A DNA stretch of 64,000 nucleotides from Chitinophaga ginsengisegetis (GTDB lineage: Bacteria > Bacteroidota > Bacteroidia > Chitinophagales > Chitinophagaceae): assembly GCF_900168065.1 (NCBI RefSeq), contig NZ_FUZZ01000003.1:558001-622000 (forward strand), given 5' to 3'. The position numbers were made by a program, and so were the translations under genes. The notes under the pieces are model-generated. The model ran no database searches and had not been told where the DNA came from. It worked only from the letters and a program-made list of their open reading frames with translations. Positions 42,097-50,710 of this stretch are shown piece by piece. Every line of letters begins with the position of its first letter. Position 1 is the first letter of the stretch.

Positions 42097-44187
42097 ATGT
42101 CAGTAATTCAGAAAATCAGGGACAAGTACGCCGTCATGATCGTTGTAGTGATTTGCCTGGCTATTGTTAGTTTCCTGTTGCAGGATGCCTTTTTTGGCAA
42201 AAGTTCTCTATCCCGTCGCGATACCAGCGTGGGTAAAGTAAATGGTGAAGATCTCGATTTAGCAGAGTATCAACGTCGTATTCAGGACGCAGAAAACAAC
42301 GCGCGTCAGCAAATGCCCAATATTGACGAACAAACACGTCAGTATATCCGCGAACAGGTTTGGAACGAGTTTCTGAATGAACAAATTATGCAGGCTCAAT
42401 ACAAAGCATTGGGTATCGACGTAACTGAGGCAGAAGTTGTAGACCAAATCAAAGGTAAAAACCCCAACCCGGTAGTTGTGCAACAATTTACCCGCGATGG
42501 CCAGTTTGACCGCAATGCTTTGCAACAGGCTATTTCACAGGCAGGCAGTAACCCGCAGATCCGCGAAGGTTTACACCAGCTGGAAAGCTATATTGCCAAA
42601 TACCAGGAGCGTTTGAAATATGTAACCCTTGTTAAACAAGGTATCTACTATCCAAAATGGCTGGCAGAACAACAACAGAAAGATAACAGCCAAACAGCAA
42701 CGGTATCTTATGTAAGCGTTCCTTATGCTACCATTGCCGATTCCACTATTAAAGTAACAGACGCGGAACTTGATCGCTTTATCCAGGATCACAAACAACT
42801 GTTTAAAGTAGAAGAATCCCGTAAAATTGAATATGTATCCTTTGATGCGATCCCTTCTGCCGCCGATTCAGCTGCTGCTATCCAGCAGATCATGGCAATG
42901 AAGCTGGAACTGGATACTACAAAAGATAACATCGCCGGTTTTATTAACCGTAATTCAGATATTAAATATTACGACGGATATATTTCCAGGAACGAAGCGA
43001 AAGTTCCTATGAAAGATTCTATCGTGAATCTGCCTGTAGGAACCGTTTTCGGACCATACTACGATAATAACCTGATCGTTTTTGCGAAAATGGTAGATCG
43101 TAAGAATATGCCAGATAGCGTAAAAGTTCGTCACATCCTCATCGCTTCCGGCGCTCAGGGTGGTTTACCGGACTCTATTGCCAAAAAACGTGCAGATAGC
43201 CTCGAGCTGGCTGTAAAAGGCGGCGCCGATTTCAAAGCACTGGTTAATCAGTTTTCTGATGATCCGGGTAGCAAACAAACCGGTGGTGAATATGAGCTGA
43301 CTCCATCTTCCCAATTTGTTCCTGAATTCAAAGACTTCGCTTTCGATGGTTCAAAAGGACAGGTAAAAGTGGTGAAGACGCAGTTTGGTTACCACGTTAT
43401 GGAAATACTGGATCAGAAAAATATTGGTCCGGCTATTAAGGTAGCTTATCTCGGTAAGTCTGTAGAAGCCAGCAAAGAAACTAATAACAACGCATTTAGT
43501 GCTGCGAGCGGTTTTGCCGGTAAAAGCGGTAATGCTGCAGCTTTTGAAAAAACAGTACAACAGGAAAAGCTGAATAAAAGAATCGCTGATAATGTGCGTC
43601 CAATGGATTTCGTGATCCCCGGCATCGGACAATCACGCGAACTGGTACGCTGGGCTTACGAATCCAAACAAGGTGATGTAAGCAAAGTATTTACCTTCGA
43701 TGATAAATACGTAGTGGCCGTTTTAACCAATGTACGTAAAGAAGGTACTGCTCCGCTTGCAGATGTTAGACCTCAGGTAGAAGCTGAAGTTAAGAAACAT
43801 AAGAAAGCAGAACAGATTATGGCTAAACTGCAAACTCCGGCTTCGCTGGACGCTGCAGCAAAAGCAACCAACCAACCGGTGCTGAACGCGGAAGGCGTTT
43901 CTTTCGCTACTCCGTTCATCGCTTCCCTGGGCTTTGAGCCACGTGTTGCTGGCGCATCTTTCAATAAGAAATGGGGTACTGCAACCGTATCTGCTCCAAT
44001 TGAAGGAAATGCAGGTGTATATGTGATTAAGGTAGATAGCTTCCAGCCGTCTGCTCAACCGGCTCAGGATATCGCTTCCCAACAGGCTGCTTACGAACAG
44101 GGTGTTAAATCCATGCTGGATCAGCAACTGTTTGAAGTGTTGAAAAAGAAAAGTGACGTGAAGGATACCCGTGGTAAATTCTTCTAA
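42097..44187 (+). CDS. ppiD: Periplasmic peptidyl-prolyl isomerase/chaperone, PpiD-SurA type
   Basis: The 696-residue protein has one N-terminal membrane anchor (about residues 12-32), a SurA_N-like helical chaperone region (about residues 45-200), a parvulin domain (about residues 345-445, with V-R-H-I-L-I-A-S and T-Q-F-G-Y-H-V-M-E-I) and a second, more divergent parvulin-like half. This is the PpiD layout: an inner-membrane-tethered chaperone that helps folding of proteins leaving the Sec channel. The gene starts right after the DnaA-box cluster and has its own terminator. Confidence 0.88.
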   Translation: MSVIQKIRDKYAVMIVVVICLAIVSFLLQDAFFGKSSLSRRDTSVGKVNGEDLDLAEYQRRIQDAENNARQQMPNIDEQTRQYIREQVWNEFLNEQIMQAQYKALGIDVTEAEVVDQIKGKNPNPVVVQQFTRDGQFDRNALQQAISQAGSNPQIREGLHQLESYIAKYQERLKYVTLVKQGIYYPKWLAEQQQKDNSQTATVSYVSVPYATIADSTIKVTDAELDRFIQDHKQLFKVEESRKIEYVSFDAIPSAADSAAAIQQIMAMKLELDTTKDNIAGFINRNSDIKYYDGYISRNEAKVPMKDSIVNLPVGTVFGPYYDNNLIVFAKMVDRKNMPDSVKVRHILIASGAQGGLPDSIAKKRADSLELAVKGGADFKALVNQFSDDPGSKQTGGEYELTPSSQFVPEFKDFAFDGSKGQVKVVKTQFGYHVMEILDQKNIGPAIKVAYLGKSVEASKETNNNAFSAASGFAGKSGNAAAFEKTVQQEKLNKRIADNVRPMDFVIPGIGQSRELVRWAYESKQGDVSKVFTFDDKYVVAVLTNVRKEGTAPLADVRPQVEAEVKKHKKAEQIMAKLQTPASLDAAAKATNQPVLNAEGVSFATPFIASLGFEPRVAGASFNKKWGTATVSAPIEGNAGVYVIKVDSFQPSAQPAQDIASQQAAYEQGVKSMLDQQLFEVLKKKSDVKDTRGKFF

Positions 44188-44213
44188 ACCACTACATTTT
44201 TTACTGACATAAG

Positions 44214-44245
44214 AAAAAGGGAAGCACTACTGCTTCCCTTTTTTT
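44214..44245 (+). terminator. Terminator after ppiD
   Basis: AAAAAGGGAAGCA (44214-44226) pairs perfectly with TGCTTCCCTTTTT (44231-44243) over a four-base loop, ending in a T run. Confidence 0.92.
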
Positions 44246-44327
44246 ATTTCCCTTCCTCCTGCCTTTCACCCCTTATTCCTATTCCTGCGCCGATATTCGT
44301 AAATTTGTATTCTTAAATAGGGATAAA

Positions 44328-44834
44328 ATGGAAGAAATCATAAATAAAGTAGCGCAGAGTGGATTGGAAACCATTGATCTGGAACAATTTTACCCAAAGG
44401 GGGAAATTGTTGTTTTTGATATGAAGGATTACCTGTTTATGGGACTCATCCTGAAAGAAAAGGATTTCCGGGCAGCTATGCAATCGCACGACTGGGAGCA
44501 GTACCGCGGAAAAAATGTGGGGTTAGTATGTTCTGCAGATGCCGTTATTCCTTTATGGGCTTATATGCTGGTAATGACCAACCTGGAACCGGTAGCGGCC
44601 TATGCGGCTTTCGGCGATGCTGAATTTATACACAACACGTTGTACCTCAGGAACCTGGGAGAAATTGACCTCTCCGCTTTTGCTGACAAAAGAATTGTTA
44701 TTAAAGGATGTGGTGACAAACGGGTAGGAGAAATTGCCTATGCGGAAATTACCCGCCTGTTACGCCCGGTAGTAAAGAGTATTATGTATGGAGAGCCCTG
44801 CTCTACTGTACCCGTTTATAAGAAGAAGAGCTAA
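44328..44834 (+). CDS. DUF2480 family protein
   Basis: This 168-residue soluble protein matches the Bacteroidota-specific DUF2480 family: an N-terminal G-L-E-T-I-D-L-E-Q-F-Y, D-M-K-D-Y-L-F-M-G-L-I-L-K-E-K-D-F-R, and I-P-L-W-A-Y-M-L-V. Two cysteines occur, in V-C-S-A-D and K-G-C-G-D-K. No function is established. A TAAATTTG box at 44300-44307 fits a -7 element 20 bases upstream, without a clear TTG partner. Its stop overlaps the end of the convergent corA gene by four bases. Confidence 0.85.
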   Translation: MEEIINKVAQSGLETIDLEQFYPKGEIVVFDMKDYLFMGLILKEKDFRAAMQSHDWEQYRGKNVGLVCSADAVIPLWAYMLVMTNLEPVAAYAAFGDAEFIHNTLYLRNLGEIDLSAFADKRIVIKGCGDKRVGEIAYAEITRLLRPVVKSIMYGEPCSTVPVYKKKS

Positions 44835-45937
44835 AACCAGCCTCTTTTCCGGAATATCATTATCATCAGCACCAATAATATGCCCATGCCTCCCAGGGTA
44901 TAATAATAACCGTTGGTAGATGCCAGTTCGGGCATGTTGTGAAAATTCATTCCATATATACCAGCGAGCAGTGTTGGCGGTGCCATTAACGTAGTAACCA
45001 CCGCCAACACTTTCATGATTTCATTCATCTTCAGATTCAACTGGGTATGATACATTTCCTGTAAATTCAGCACCATATCCCGGTAGTTATCTGCCAGATC
45101 ATTACATTGAATGATGTGATCGTATACATCCTTGTAGTATTTGGTCACTTTATCATCCAGCAGATCGCTTTCACTTTTCAGAAAACCGTTCACCAGTTCC
45201 CTTACCGGCGCAATAGCCCGTTTGAACAGGAAAACCTGGCGGCGTAAATAATTAATCCGCGCCAGCGTACGGGTATTGGGCTGATGTTGAACCAGGTCTT
45301 CCATCATTTCAATCCTTTCCCCCAGTTTATCCATCACGATGAAATAATTATCGATAATTACATCCAGTAGTGAGTAACAAAGATAATCTGCGCCACCGTT
45401 GCGGATCCTGGATCCTGTTATTAAAAGTTTTGCTCTCACCGGGTCAAATACATCCCGTGCGGGATCTTCCTGGAAAGAGATCACGAAATTTCTGCCTAAT
45501 ACAATACTTACCTGCTCCAGGTCTATAGAAGAAGTTTCGCTATTGAAATAAATCATTGGAAGCAAACAAAACATCCGGTCATTGATTTCATCCATCTTTG
45601 CCCGTTGCCCTACACTCAGAATATCTTCTTCCAGTAATGGGTGGATTATAAACTGTTCACATACGGCATGCACCTCTTCTTTCCTGATACCATCAATGTT
45701 GATCCAGCTTAATTGCGGAGCGTTTGCATACTTGAAAGTTTCTTCTATTTTATTCAGCACCAGTTCTGAACAAAGACTGATATTATAATCAAAAACGGTG
45801 ATCTTGGTCTCTGCCGCCGGCTTGCGGGTGGTTACTCCTTCCGCCGGGTTAAAGTTCATGATGCGTTGCTTCTTCACCTTGAATGGGTTTAGTACTTGTA
45901 CTACGCCGGGAATAGGCAATTTATTTTTGAAGGCCAT
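44831..45937 (-). CDS. corA: Magnesium/cobalt transporter CorA
   Basis: The 368-residue protein has a large N-terminal cytoplasmic domain and two C-terminal membrane helices. The channel signature Y-G-M-N-F-H-N-M-P-E is between the helices and the protein ends with a basic tail (F-R-K-R-G-W-F). The long helix before the pore has the usual acidic and basic pattern (N-Y-R-D-M-V-L-N-L-Q). It imports Mg2+ as a pentamer. Confidence 0.94.
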   Translation of the reverse strand: MAFKNKLPIPGVVQVLNPFKVKKQRIMNFNPAEGVTTRKPAAETKITVFDYNISLCSELVLNKIEETFKYANAPQLSWINIDGIRKEEVHAVCEQFIIHPLLEEDILSVGQRAKMDEINDRMFCLLPMIYFNSETSSIDLEQVSIVLGRNFVISFQEDPARDVFDPVRAKLLITGSRIRNGGADYLCYSLLDVIIDNYFIVMDKLGERIEMMEDLVQHQPNTRTLARINYLRRQVFLFKRAIAPVRELVNGFLKSESDLLDDKVTKYYKDVYDHIIQCNDLADNYRDMVLNLQEMYHTQLNLKMNEIMKVLAVVTTLMAPPTLLAGIYGMNFHNMPELASTNGYYYTLGGMGILLVLMIMIFRKRGWF

Positions 45938-46157
45938 ATTTGCTGATGTTACCAGGATTGATTACCGAATTTAAAGTAAAAATCGGTCAGAATACCTGCT
46001 ATACATTAATAATTACACCTGTTGGCCGAAAGTTGTTTAGCCCCGGCTTTTGCCGGAAACGAATCGCATAAGGCTGAAAATAAATGCGTAACTTAAATCC
46101 TATGGGGTATGTGGACTAATTGTCTGGGCCTGGTAACAGATTGTTTTTTGAGAGATA

Positions 46158-46195
46158 AAAAAAAGAAATCGCCCGGCATTGTTAGAGCCGGGCGA
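46158..46195 (-). terminator. Terminator after the DUF3472 gene
   Basis: On the minus strand TCGCCCGGC (46187-46195 as its complement) pairs with GCCGGGCGA (46169-46177 as its complement) across a nine-base loop, and a long T run follows (46158-46167). Confidence 0.88.
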
Positions 46196-46227
46196 CATGG
46201 ATTAAATATGATGAATTGTGTAATAGC

Positions 46228-47487
46228 TTAGAACCTGGGCAGCTCAATAACCGGAGGAGTACCGGTGGCAGGACGTTCAAACAAATCGCCATACTGCGCA
46301 TTGGCAGGTTTGAAGCCGCTGTTCCATAAGTAGAACCATCCGTTTTCTGAGCCCCCGCCATAGTCGAGCCTGTCTTTTGCTTTAGCGGTGGCATCATTGG
46401 AGAATTTTGCTTTGGTAAGCTCTATCCATTCGCCGGTATTGGTTTTGATCCAATGGTTACCGAAGTATCCCTTGCGGCCGAGGTGACCATTTTCAAAAGA
46501 GAAATTTTCCAGGAAAGAATAAAGATGTCCCATATACTTCCCGTCTTTAGGGGCTCTGAAGCTGGCAATCAGTTTCCACTCTTTGTGTTCAGGAACATAA
46601 AAATAGGCAGTGTAAGTAGTGGTATTGCCTGTTGGTACACTGTGCATCAGGAAACGATAAGTATCTCCGGCTTTCCAGTTGTATACCCAATGGCTATGCC
46701 CACCGGTGCCTTCGCCGCCAAACCCGCTGGCGTCCACACTATCTCCTTTTGCCAGCATCACCACCTGGTCTTCATACTTTACTTTGCTGCGCTCCTGCGG
46801 TTCCCCGCCAGCATCCCATACGGAAAAAATAATCCTTCTTTCGGTAGGAGAATTTACCTGCATGCCAAAGTAACCCCTGTGAAATCCGCAGGACATGAAA
46901 TAAGTGCCCAGTTTATCTTCTCCTTCCGGCACTTTAATTTCTCCATAAAACCACTCTACATTTTTACCTTCCGGAACAGGATAGTTTAAATGTACAGAAG
47001 CCGCACGGCGCCAGGGTTTGGCGTTGTACTGAATATCTTTGACGGCCGTGCCGGAAAGGGTTACATTTTTAACATCTGCATATACGTTTCCTTTCCTCTC
47101 CACTCCTTTTAATGATACACAATAGAAGCCTGCTTTTTTAATAGTTGTTTGTAAGGCAGGAATATTTACGAAATCAGTATTGGAAGGAATGCTAACTATT
47201 TTTTCTGTACCATTTACCGAAACAGATACTTTGCTTTCAGCATCGGCTTTCGCTGATAGTGATACTTTGAGCGAGCCGGGAGTGGCTACATGAAAATAGA
47301 AATTAACGGTGTTGCTGTTATCCGTCCAGTGTATAACGCCGTCGCGTTCACTGATCTCTACATGTTCTTCTACCGGATCGGCATAGGCGGCAAAGCCAGG
47401 CAGCTCAGCCACCCGCGCCTGTGCAAAGGCGTTGTTAACAGCAAAGCCAATAGCCAGCGATGCTGCGAGGAGTGTTTTCTTGTTCAT
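46228..47487 (-). CDS. Secreted DUF3472 protein with DUF5077 domain
   Basis: The start at 47487 (M-N-K-K-T-L-L-A-A-S-L) gives 419 residues and a Sec signal peptide ending in A-F-A-Q; the in-frame upstream extension is not coding. After cleavage a beta-sandwich DUF5077 region (about residues 25-150) precedes DUF3472 (about residues 190-370), with W-F-Y-G-E-I-K-V-P and G-G-H-S-H-W-V-Y-N-W as landmarks. Proteins of this kind are found near carbohydrate-degrading systems, but no such genes are adjacent and no activity is known. Confidence 0.8.
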   Translation of the reverse strand: MNKKTLLAASLAIGFAVNNAFAQARVAELPGFAAYADPVEEHVEISERDGVIHWTDNSNTVNFYFHVATPGSLKVSLSAKADAESKVSVSVNGTEKIVSIPSNTDFVNIPALQTTIKKAGFYCVSLKGVERKGNVYADVKNVTLSGTAVKDIQYNAKPWRRAASVHLNYPVPEGKNVEWFYGEIKVPEGEDKLGTYFMSCGFHRGYFGMQVNSPTERRIIFSVWDAGGEPQERSKVKYEDQVVMLAKGDSVDASGFGGEGTGGHSHWVYNWKAGDTYRFLMHSVPTGNTTTYTAYFYVPEHKEWKLIASFRAPKDGKYMGHLYSFLENFSFENGHLGRKGYFGNHWIKTNTGEWIELTKAKFSNDATAKAKDRLDYGGGSENGWFYLWNSGFKPANAQYGDLFERPATGTPPVIELPRF

Positions 47488-47753
47488 TGTTCTTAATTGT
47501 ATGTCAACAAATAAAGCAGCATCTGTTTCCAAATGCAATTTTGCGGAAAAAAAATTACAATCGAATGAGATTCCCATACAATCAACGGTATGTGCATTAA
47601 TTTATACAGGGCAGAAACGTACTGATCTTGTGGGAAGTACTGTGCGCGTAAGGGAAGACAAAGGGAATTGTTTTTGTGGCAGATAAGTATGCTGCCGCGG
47701 TATTTATCTGCCGGAGGCAGGATATTTCCAAAAACTATATAAAACATTATTTT

Positions 47754-48350
47754 ATGGAAAACCAATTAAAAGATAAGAAGGTAGCTATTTTAGTAGCAAA
47801 TGGATTTGAAGAAGTAGAACTGACAAAGCCCCTGGAAGCGTTGAAGAATGCAGGCGCTACAGTAGATATTGTTTCCCCGGAAGGGAAAACCGTTCGCGCC
47901 TGGGCGGAAAAAAACTGGGGGAAAGACTACCCGGTAGACAAGGATATAAAAGATGTGGTGGCATCTTCCTATGATGCGCTGGTATTGCCGGGAGGCGTAA
48001 TAAATCCGGATCGTTTGCGCACCAACGACCGCGTAGTTGCTTTTGTTACCGGTTTCTTCGACGAAAGCAAACCTATTGCGGCCATTTGTCATGGTCCGTG
48101 GACATTGATTGAAACCGATGAACTTGATGGCCGGAAGGTAACATCTTATCCATCGTTAAAAACGGATCTTGAAAATGCAGGCGCTTTATGGGTGGATGAA
48201 GAAGTGGTGACCGATAAAGGGTTGGTTACCAGCCGGACACCAAAGGATTTGCCGGCATTTTGCAAGAAAATGATTGAAGAAATTGCCGAAGGCCCGCACG
48301 ATCAGCGAGGCAATGAAGCACGTAAAGGAGGAGTACATCAATTAGGATAA
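47754..48350 (+). CDS. DJ-1/PfpI family protein
   Basis: The start at 47754 (M-E-N-Q-L-K-D) gives 198 residues; the longer frame from 47676 runs through the upstream leader. The flavodoxin-like fold is shown by V-A-I-L-V-A-N-G-F-E-E-V-E-L, V-L-P-G-G-V and the nucleophile elbow A-I-C-H-G-P-W with the catalytic Cys. It matches the YhbO/PfpI group, described as protease-like or deglycase and stress-linked. The precise activity is debated for the family. Confidence 0.9.
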   Translation: MENQLKDKKVAILVANGFEEVELTKPLEALKNAGATVDIVSPEGKTVRAWAEKNWGKDYPVDKDIKDVVASSYDALVLPGGVINPDRLRTNDRVVAFVTGFFDESKPIAAICHGPWTLIETDELDGRKVTSYPSLKTDLENAGALWVDEEVVTDKGLVTSRTPKDLPAFCKKMIEEIAEGPHDQRGNEARKGGVHQLG

Positions 48351-48360
48351 TTACCACATA

Positions 48361-48384
48361 CAGGAGTGAGGCGCCTCACTCCTG
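48361..48384. terminator. 24-bp perfect palindromic terminator
   Basis: The 24 bases at 48361-48384 (CAGGAGTGAGGC and its complement) are a perfect palindrome and are followed by CTTTTATTTCTTTTTC. It lies between the convergent PfpI-type and rlpA genes and can serve the first directly. Confidence 0.85.
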
Positions 48385-48387
48385 CTT

Positions 48388-48798
48388 TTATTTCTTTTTC
48401 TTCTTTTTGTATTTCACTTCCACATTGGCAACACCCGTATTCAGCATGCCTATTTTGGAGGCTGCTTTATGTGAAAGATCAATAATCCGCCCCGGTACAA
48501 ACGGCCCCCGGTCGTTGATACGGACCTTTACACTTTTTCCGTTGGCAACATTAGTAACGGTAACGCGTGTACCGAAAGGGAGCGTTTTATGTGCGGCCGT
48601 AAGCGACCGCTGGTGGAAGGTTTCGCCGCTTGCGGTACGTTTTCCATCGAAAGAGTTGGCGTAATAGGAAGCTTTTCCGGTTTCGGTAATTTTCCGGCTA
48701 CAGGAAGAGGCGCCTGTCATTATCAGGATAATGAACAGCAATACCCAATTGCGTTGTAAGGGTGCAGGGATACACATGGCGGATAGCGATTTAGACAA
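48388..48798 (-). CDS. rlpA: RlpA-like septal/peptidoglycan lipoprotein
   Basis: This 136-residue protein has a type II signal peptide with lipobox G-A-S-S-C. The mature part is a single double-psi beta-barrel domain with A-S-Y-Y-A, F-D-G-K-R-T-A-S-G-E, L-P-F-G-T-R-V-T-V-T-N and N-D-R-G-P-F-V-P-G-R-I-I-D-L-S. RlpA enzymes cut naked glycan strands of peptidoglycan at division sites. There is no SPOR domain, so localisation must differ from the Pseudomonas protein. It ends in a run of six Lys. An ATG seven codons in (48777) is also possible as the start. Confidence 0.9.
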   Translation of the reverse strand: MSKSLSAMCIPAPLQRNWVLLFIILIMTGASSCSRKITETGKASYYANSFDGKRTASGETFHQRSLTAAHKTLPFGTRVTVTNVANGKSVKVRINDRGPFVPGRIIDLSHKAASKIGMLNTGVANVEVKYKKKKKK

Positions 48799-48927
48799 TG
48801 ACCTAAAAATAAGTCAATTTTCCGAGGCTTTCGGTGACCGGTGGCGGGGAATTTGATGAATGGCAGACAGCTGAACAATGTGAGAGATCAGCTGTTTTTA
48901 TCAGGCATTCATTCTAACAAATTATTT

Positions 48928-50664
48928 ATGGCAAAACTTGTAGCGGATCAATTAGTAGATATGCTGGCAACCGCCGGCATCAAGCGTATTTATGCCGTAA
49001 CCGGCGATAGTTTAAATCATATCAACGATGCCGTGCGCCGCGATGGCCGGATCCAATGGATTCACGTACGGCATGAAGAAGTAGGCGCGTATGCCGCAGG
49101 TGCGGAAGCACAATTGAATGGATTGGCCTGTTGTGCCGGCAGCAGCGGGCCAGGACACGTTCACCTGATCAACGGTTTATATGATGCACACCGGTCGGGC
49201 GCTTCGTTGGTGGCCATTGCATCTACCTGTGCTACCAATGAATTTGGAAGCGACTATTTCCAGGAAACCAATACCATTAAGTTGTTTGATGATTGCAGTC
49301 ATTATAACCAGGTAGCTGCAACTGCAGAACAGGCTCCCCGCATGTTGCAGGCCGCCTTGCAACATGCCGTGCATAAGCATGGTGTAGCGGTTTTAGGATT
49401 ACCGGGAGATGTAGCTGCCGCTGATGCAAAGGAAATTCCTACTGCCACGAAGCTGTATCATCCTAAACCCGTTATTTGTCCTTCTGTTCCGGAATTAAAG
49501 CAGCTGGCCGGCTTGCTCGGAGATGCAAAGAAAATTGCGATCTATTGCGGCCTGGGCGCCGTAGAAGCGCACGACGAAGTAGTAGCCCTTTCCCAGTTGT
49601 TAAAAGCGCCTATTGCATACTCGTTCCGGGCAAAAATGGGGATTCAGTACAACAACCCCAATGAAGTAGGCATGACCGGCCTGCTGGGGCTTGCATCGGC
49701 TTATAAGAGTATGCATGAAGCAGATGTATTGCTCCTGTTGGGAACAGATTTCCCTTACACACCATTTATTCCTGAGAAGGCAAAGATTATCCAGGTAGAC
49801 ATCCAGCCGGAAAGGCTCGGCCGCAGGGCGGCACTGGAGTTGGGGCTGTGTGGGGATATCGCGGATACACTGAAAGCGCTTTTGCCAATGCTGAAAGAAA
49901 ATACCGACCGGCAATTCCTGGATGAGATGGTAGCGTTTTACCAGGAAGTGCAAAAGAAAATGCAAACCTATGTGGAAGATACCGGCAAGGAAAACGCCAT
50001 CAGCCCGGAGTTTGTGGCTTCTACCCTCAATAAAATTGCAGCTGATGACGCCATTTTTACTGTAGATACCGGCATGACGAATGTTTGGACGGCACGCTAC
50101 CTTGAAGGCACCGGCAAACGCACGTTGCTGGGATCTTTTAATCATGGTTCTATGGCCAACGCCATGCCGCAGGCTATTGGCGCAGCATTGGCGCAACCGG
50201 GCCGGGAAGTGTTTGCGCTGTGCGGCGATGGAGGATTAACGATGTTATTGGGCGACCTGATGACCATTAAACAATATCAACTGCCGGTAAAAGTAATTGT
50301 GTTTAATAACCGGGCGCTGGGCATGGTGAAGCTTGAAATGGAAGTAGCCGGACTTCCCGATTGGCAAACGGATATGGTGAATCCAGATTTTGGAGCGGTG
50401 GCTGTGGCAATGGGCTTCACGGCATTTACCATCCGTAAGCCGGAAGAGGTGGAAAGCATTTTATCCCAGGCAGTGGAAACAGCGGGGCCGGTGTTGGTAA
50501 ATGTATTTACCAATCCGGAGTCACTGGCAATGCCGCCGAAAGTAGAGTTTGCCCAGATGAAGGGATTTGCCCTGTGGATGGGAAAACTAATTCTCAGCGG
50601 AAGATATGAAGATGTATTTGATGCAGTGAAATCTAACTACAAACACCTGAAAGATGTGCTCTGA
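48928..50664 (+). CDS. poxB: Pyruvate dehydrogenase (quinone)/pyruvate oxidase, ThDP-dependent
   Basis: The ATG at 48928 (M-A-K-L-V-A-D-Q) gives 578 residues, close to E. coli PoxB; the in-frame ATG at 48841 adds a leader unlike the family. The layout is that of a ThDP enzyme: the Glu for ThDP activation in H-E-E-V-G-A-Y-A, a FAD-like middle domain (about residues 190-340), and the ThDP/Mg motif G-D-G-G-L-T-M-L-L-G-D through N-N-R. It probably converts pyruvate to acetate and CO2, passing electrons to quinone. Acetolactate synthase is excluded because the neighbours and the tail differ, but the electron acceptor is inferred. Confidence 0.85.
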   Translation: MAKLVADQLVDMLATAGIKRIYAVTGDSLNHINDAVRRDGRIQWIHVRHEEVGAYAAGAEAQLNGLACCAGSSGPGHVHLINGLYDAHRSGASLVAIASTCATNEFGSDYFQETNTIKLFDDCSHYNQVAATAEQAPRMLQAALQHAVHKHGVAVLGLPGDVAAADAKEIPTATKLYHPKPVICPSVPELKQLAGLLGDAKKIAIYCGLGAVEAHDEVVALSQLLKAPIAYSFRAKMGIQYNNPNEVGMTGLLGLASAYKSMHEADVLLLLGTDFPYTPFIPEKAKIIQVDIQPERLGRRAALELGLCGDIADTLKALLPMLKENTDRQFLDEMVAFYQEVQKKMQTYVEDTGKENAISPEFVASTLNKIAADDAIFTVDTGMTNVWTARYLEGTGKRTLLGSFNHGSMANAMPQAIGAALAQPGREVFALCGDGGLTMLLGDLMTIKQYQLPVKVIVFNNRALGMVKLEMEVAGLPDWQTDMVNPDFGAVAVAMGFTAFTIRKPEEVESILSQAVETAGPVLVNVFTNPESLAMPPKVEFAQMKGFALWMGKLILSGRYEDVFDAVKSNYKHLKDVL

Positions 50665-50672
50665 GTATGAAT

Positions 50673-50708
50673 TTACGGGGAGATGATTTCAAGAACATCT
50701 CCCCGTAA
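50673..50708. terminator. Bidirectional terminator between poxB and tamL
   Basis: TTACGGGGAGATG (50673-50685) and CATCTCCCCGTAA (50696-50708) pair perfectly across ten bases between convergent genes. Confidence 0.8.
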
Positions 50709-50710
50709 TA